Assembly: GCA_944548615.1 (NCBI GenBank)
Contig: OX155973.1
Span: 22,035,386-22,099,385, forward strand
Length of the DNA: 64,000 bases
Source: Micropterix aruncella
Taxonomy: Eukaryota; Arthropoda; Insecta; Lepidoptera; Micropterigidae
Direction of reading: 5' to 3'
Part shown: positions 63,101 through 64,000 of the stretch, piece by piece
Position numbering within the stretch: position 1 is the first letter of the stretch
Layout: each line of letters starts with the position of its first letter
Position numbers and translations under genes: made by a program
Notes under the pieces: generated by a model
What the model was told of the DNA's origin: nothing
Seen by the model: the letters and a program-made list of their open reading frames with translations, nothing else
The model's database searches: none

Positions 63101-63389
63101 TCGAAATCATTTGGTTGTCATCTGTCAATTTGTCAGATAATCGTAACCGGTAGTTTTTTGAAATTTTTGTATAAATTTTGACCATCTGCGACTATGTTTT
63201 GAAACATAAATATGTAGCATAAACATACCTAAAGGCTCCAGGCCCATCGTCGACTGGCTCCACATTGTACTCGTCACCGTTGATCTCAGAGTTGCCAGGG
63301 TACAGGGAATCGAGTCCCAAGCGCTGCAGGAGACGACGCGCTAACAGAAGACCAGTCGCATACGCAGCCGCGTAGTTAGTCAGACCAAC
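50933..63389 (-). CDS. RpL5: Ribosomal protein L5 (uL18), last four exons; 5' part outside window
   Basis: On the minus strand join 63389..63229, 55508..55350, 54707..54590, 51124..50933; all junctions are GT-AG and in frame, giving about 210 residues. Diagnostic blocks are [97 protein letters not shown] and a lysine-rich tail with [20 protein letters not shown]. The protein carries 5S rRNA into the large ribosomal subunit. About the first 95-100 residues must be encoded beyond 64000. Each of the three introns (7.7, 0.64 and 3.5 kb) carries one H/ACA snoRNA copy on the sense strand, so the gene doubles as a snoRNA host. Identification is certain. Confidence 0.97.
51461..51540. repeat. Hairpin in RpL5 intron
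   Basis: TGTATGGAATCGCCGTC at 51462 pairs with GACGACGATTCCATACA ending at 51539; TTGGCCA/TGGCCCAA in the middle also pair. Confidence 0.75.
51590..51900. repeat. Family B repeat, diverged copy
   Basis: CGGTAATTCAGTTCAAATTTATCGCAGA, TGCCATTTGCTCCCGTCTTT (compare 21240-21262) and a GAACTGTTAGCTGAGCCGAC block match the family loosely. Confidence 0.6.
51917..52221. mobile_element. TTAA MITE, family F copy 3
   Basis: TTAA at 51913-51916 and 52222-52225; 305 bp, almost identical to copy 2 at 37048-37353. Confidence 0.85.
52430..52583. repeat. Tandem repeat, about four units of 36-43 bp
   Basis: The unit pattern GCATGAC(A/T/G)GGT(A)TGATGATGTTGTAAAACT recurs about four times with drift. Confidence 0.75.
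53002..53133 (-). ncRNA. H/ACA box snoRNA, copy 1, in RpL5 intron
   Basis: Read on the minus strand: lower stem GTCCA/TGGAC, pocket, upper stem ACTGTGC/GCACGGT; box H AAATTA 15 nt past the upper stem; then lower stem ACAGACCTT/AAAGTCTGT, pocket, upper stem TGCCGA/TCGGCA; box ACA at 53007-53005 three bases before the end. It has the best pairing of the three copies, and is sense with the host gene. The 5' pocket strands GTCAAATT and GTC fit an 18S rRNA site (see findings). Confidence 0.82.
53134..54589. other. RpL5 intron, small hairpin, otherwise nothing
   Basis: At 53491-53557, CTTCAGGCCCCGC and GCGGGGCCTGAAG form a hairpin around GAGGGTTAACC. A block near 54415-54475 (AGCCCTCTATCCAGATATAA) recurs at 56440-56490. 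No gene recognised. Confidence 0.5.
54590..54707 (-). CDS. RpL5: RpL5 exon ([12 protein letters not shown] block)
   Basis: Acceptor TTTTTAG|AGCTCAC with a split Arg codon, donor GATGGT|GTAAGT, phase 0. Confidence 0.96.
54775..54903 (-). ncRNA. H/ACA box snoRNA, copy 2, in RpL5 intron
   Basis: Same fold as copy 1: GTCCA/TGGAC lower stem, ACTGTGC/GTGCAGT upper stem with two G-U pairs, an apical ACCT/AGGT, box H AAATTA 14 nt past the stem, second hairpin with GTTGC/GCAAC, weaker lower stem (AACA/TGTT), box ACA at 54780-54778. It ends 67 nt upstream of the next RpL5 exon. Confidence 0.8.
54959..55069. repeat. Inverted repeat, about 48-bp arms
   Basis: AACACCCGACGTTTCGGCG...GTTGCAACCGCCATTGTTTG is mirrored by CAACAGCGGTTGCAACAACG...CCGAAACGTTGGGTGTT. 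A single arm of the same kind lies at 3798-3846. Confidence 0.85.
55350..55508 (-). CDS. RpL5: RpL5 exon ([18 protein letters not shown] block)
   Basis: Acceptor CTTACAG|GTGTTAT, donor CACAG|GTTCGT (a weak GT donor), split Arg codons at both ends. Confidence 0.96.
55596..56489. other. RpL5 intron, nothing recognised
   Basis: Short frames only. The stretch 56400-56490 shares an AACAGCCCTCCATCTAGATA block with 54415-54475. Confidence 0.4.
56490..56740 (+). pseudogene. LINE D fragment
   Basis: The plus strand encodes, in broken frames, '[12 protein letters not shown]'-like, '[20 protein letters not shown]' and '[12 protein letters not shown]'-like residues, parallel to the ORF at 48788-49162. 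Confidence 0.7.
56751..56838 (-). pseudogene. Duplicated start of an RpL5 exon plus intron flank
   Basis: GGCCACACGCTTGTTAAAAA and TGTGAGCTCTAAAAA match the first about 28 coding bases and acceptor region of the exon at 54590-54707, followed by the same AAAATAGGGAG-ATCAAAGTGAAAT flank. The copy has changes that destroy the reading frame and is continuous with snoRNA copy 3. Confidence 0.85.
56839..56968 (-). ncRNA. H/ACA box snoRNA, copy 3, in RpL5 intron
   Basis: Closest to copy 2. GTCCA/TGGAC and ACTGTGC/GTGCAGT stems, apical AACCT/AGGTT, box H AAATTA; second hairpin lower stem AACAGA/TCTGTT and upper stem GTTGC/GCAAC; box ACA at 56844-56842. The guide strand GTCAAATT is unchanged. Confidence 0.8.
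57000..57213. mobile_element. TTAA-type MITE, family G copy 2 (inverted)
   Basis: Ends GTTGGCATACGACAGG before TTAA (57214-57217) and contains AAGTGCCTATAGGCACT, ATATATGGGGGCC and TCATGAATTCCCT, all inverted relative to copy 1. The left boundary is approximate. Confidence 0.65.
57600..57835 (-). mobile_element. tRNA-derived SINE, minus strand
   Basis: On the minus strand a tRNA-like head contains a pol III box-B-like GGGTTCGATTCCCG (57790-57812 region), and the body ends with TATTGTCATATGACAATAAA and an AATAAAG tail near 57605. The SINE fragment at 27011-27108 shares the body. Confidence 0.7.
57938..58745 (-). pseudogene. Transposon-associated YqaJ-type exonuclease protein, broken
   Basis: Minus-strand pieces in order: '[19 protein letters not shown]', '[20 protein letters not shown]'-like, '[20 protein letters not shown]', then '[20 protein letters not shown]' and '[20 protein letters not shown]'. 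The ExxxWLxLR...LTASxF..xCKRR motif is the start of the YqaJ recombinase/exonuclease fold found in many insect transposon proteins. Frameshifts and truncation before the catalytic core make it a pseudogene. Confidence 0.6.
58979..60268 (+). pseudogene. hAT transposase, broken
   Basis: Pieces in order: '[14 protein letters not shown]', '[17 protein letters not shown]', '[20 protein letters not shown]', '[17 protein letters not shown]', an acidic linker, then the C-terminal hAT dimerisation region '[20 protein letters not shown]' and '[14 protein letters not shown]'. Several frameshifts and stops. It resembles the ZMYM1/ZNF862-like group of domesticated or active hAT transposases. Confidence 0.8.
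60490..60591. mobile_element. Right terminus of a hAT-like element
   Basis: GGGCCCCTTAGGCCCAGTCC followed by GACCCTG is, inverted, CAGGGTCGGACTGGGCC, a common hAT terminus. It follows the hAT transposase by about 320 bp; the left terminus was not found. Confidence 0.45.
60600..61475. other. RpL5 first visible intron, nothing recognised
   Basis: Strongly AT-rich; no gene or clear repeat. Confidence 0.4.
61480..61640. other. CpG-rich island
   Basis: About 160 bp with many CG dinucleotides (GCGCGAGTATTCGCGCGCAG and similar) inside AT-rich intron sequence. No reading frame, TATA or exon recognised. Confidence 0.5.
61641..62812. other. RpL5 intron, nothing recognised
   Basis: AT-rich. AGGAGATT(G/T)CCGTTTTTG occurs twice (62434 and 62568), a short direct repeat. 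No gene. Confidence 0.4.
62813..63054. mobile_element. TTAA MITE, family H copy 2
   Basis: TTAA at 62809-62812 and 63055-63058. Starts CCCTTCGGGCCTCGGCCCC and ends GAGGCCTGAGGGG; 242 bp, parallel to copy 1 at 436-682. It lies 175 bp downstream of an RpL5 exon. Confidence 0.85.
63229..63389 (-). CDS. RpL5: RpL5 exon ([14 protein letters not shown] block)
   Basis: Acceptor TTGGTAG|GTTGGT, donor TTTAG|GTATGT, phase 2. It is the most 5' RpL5 exon in the window. Confidence 0.97.
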
Positions 63390-63743
63390 CTACCAAAAAG
63401 AGAACAACTTTGTCTTTCATTTCACACCATTCGGAAACTAATTCGCCTTTCGAAAGTTTGACAAGTAGGTATGTTTTAAAAATCGGTTTGGACTGTACAA
63501 ACAGTGAGTGCAGTCGCCACAACCAAATATCTTTAATTTGATAATATAGCTCCAATTCGCTGACCAATGGCGACGCAGATATTCGCCACTGGTGGATGAA
63601 GGAGCAAATTTATGTATTTTTTCAATGACAAATAATGTTGAATTAAAAGTTCAAGGCAGTTGGTCTGCTGCTTTTCTCTCGTAAAACCATTTCTAACAAT
63701 CTATATTGTTATAGGGATGGAATGGAAAACTTTTTTAGTGAAA

Positions 63744-63830
63744 TGAATAGTCAAGAATCTGGGGAGTGCGCTAAATTTTGCAGAATGTCTCGTACAGATC
63801 TCGAATTCTACTGAACAAAATTAAACCACT
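63744..63830 (+). pseudogene. HARBI1-like (PIF/Harbinger) nuclease scrap
   Basis: A frame reads 'MNSQESGECAKFCRMSRTDL', then 'EFY', a stop, and 'TKLNHC'. It resembles the FxxFxRMSxxxFExLLxKIxP start of HARBI1-type transposases. Too short to be firm. Confidence 0.4.
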
Positions 63831-64000
63831 GTTAAAAAAACAGAAGATGGAGATGATGATGAATGAACTCACTGCTGCGCGCGTTGGCGTCCTTTGACTT
63901 CTGCACAAAAACCGCTCATTTGGGAGCGTCGGGCAGCGCGAGCGGCAGTAGCAGGAGCATGAGAAGTGAGGTGTTACATACTCGCGCTGCCCACTTTCCT
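63831..64000. other. Right edge, nothing recognised
   Basis: GC-richer with GCGCGAGCGGCAGTAGCAGG; within the RpL5 intron or upstream region. No exon identified. Confidence 0.4.

Overview
The window is a piece of an insect nuclear genome. It is AT-rich and intron-rich, with GT-AG introns and no bacterial gene layout. It carries a ZAD-type zinc-finger gene (an arthropod hallmark), Torsin, the ribosomal protein gene RpL5, and a dense load of insect-type transposons. Short motifs such as 'taggtaggtac' and 'gccatctagcg' recall Lepidoptera or Coleoptera, but I cannot fix the order from sequence alone.

Four host genes are supported. (1) A minus-strand, single-exon C2H2 zinc-finger gene (11501-12601) lies head-to-head with (2) a plus-strand two-exon ZAD zinc-finger gene (12784-13246 + 14444-15135); only 182 bp separate the start codons. 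A broken partial copy of gene 1 lies at 9850-10155. (3) Torsin, an ER-lumen AAA+ ATPase, is spread over 29 kb on the plus strand in six exons (19289-48208), all joined in frame, ending in a KDEL-like KNEL. (4) RpL5 is on the minus strand, with its last four coding exons at 63229-63389, 55350-55508, 54590-54707 and 50933-51124; its first exons lie beyond the right edge.

Each of the three RpL5 introns in the window holds one copy of a roughly 130-nt H/ACA box snoRNA on the sense strand (53002-53133, 54775-54903, 56839-56968). Both hairpins, box H (AAATTA) and box ACA are visible, paired positions vary in compensating ways, and the 5' pocket matches a conserved stretch of 18S rRNA. The third copy came with a duplicated scrap of an RpL5 exon. 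I consider this the most interesting functional signal.

Nearly everything else is transposon-derived. There are several LINE lineages, often 5'-truncated with readable target-site duplications. There are TTAA-flanked piggyBac-like MITEs of at least five families, hAT-like elements, a Mutator-like MITE family, and a Tc1/mariner-superfamily transposase remnant with about 81 residues between its second D and its E. Near the right end lie a YqaJ-domain remnant, a hAT transposase remnant and a small HARBI1-like scrap.

A 5.07-kb DNA transposon with terminal inverted repeats and a 4-bp TSD (33179-38247) encodes a decayed, unusual transposase I tentatively call Sola-like. It is itself the second layer of a four-deep nest. 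Large foldback palindromes, a 504-bp triple tandem array and several dispersed unclassified repeat families fill most of the remainder.
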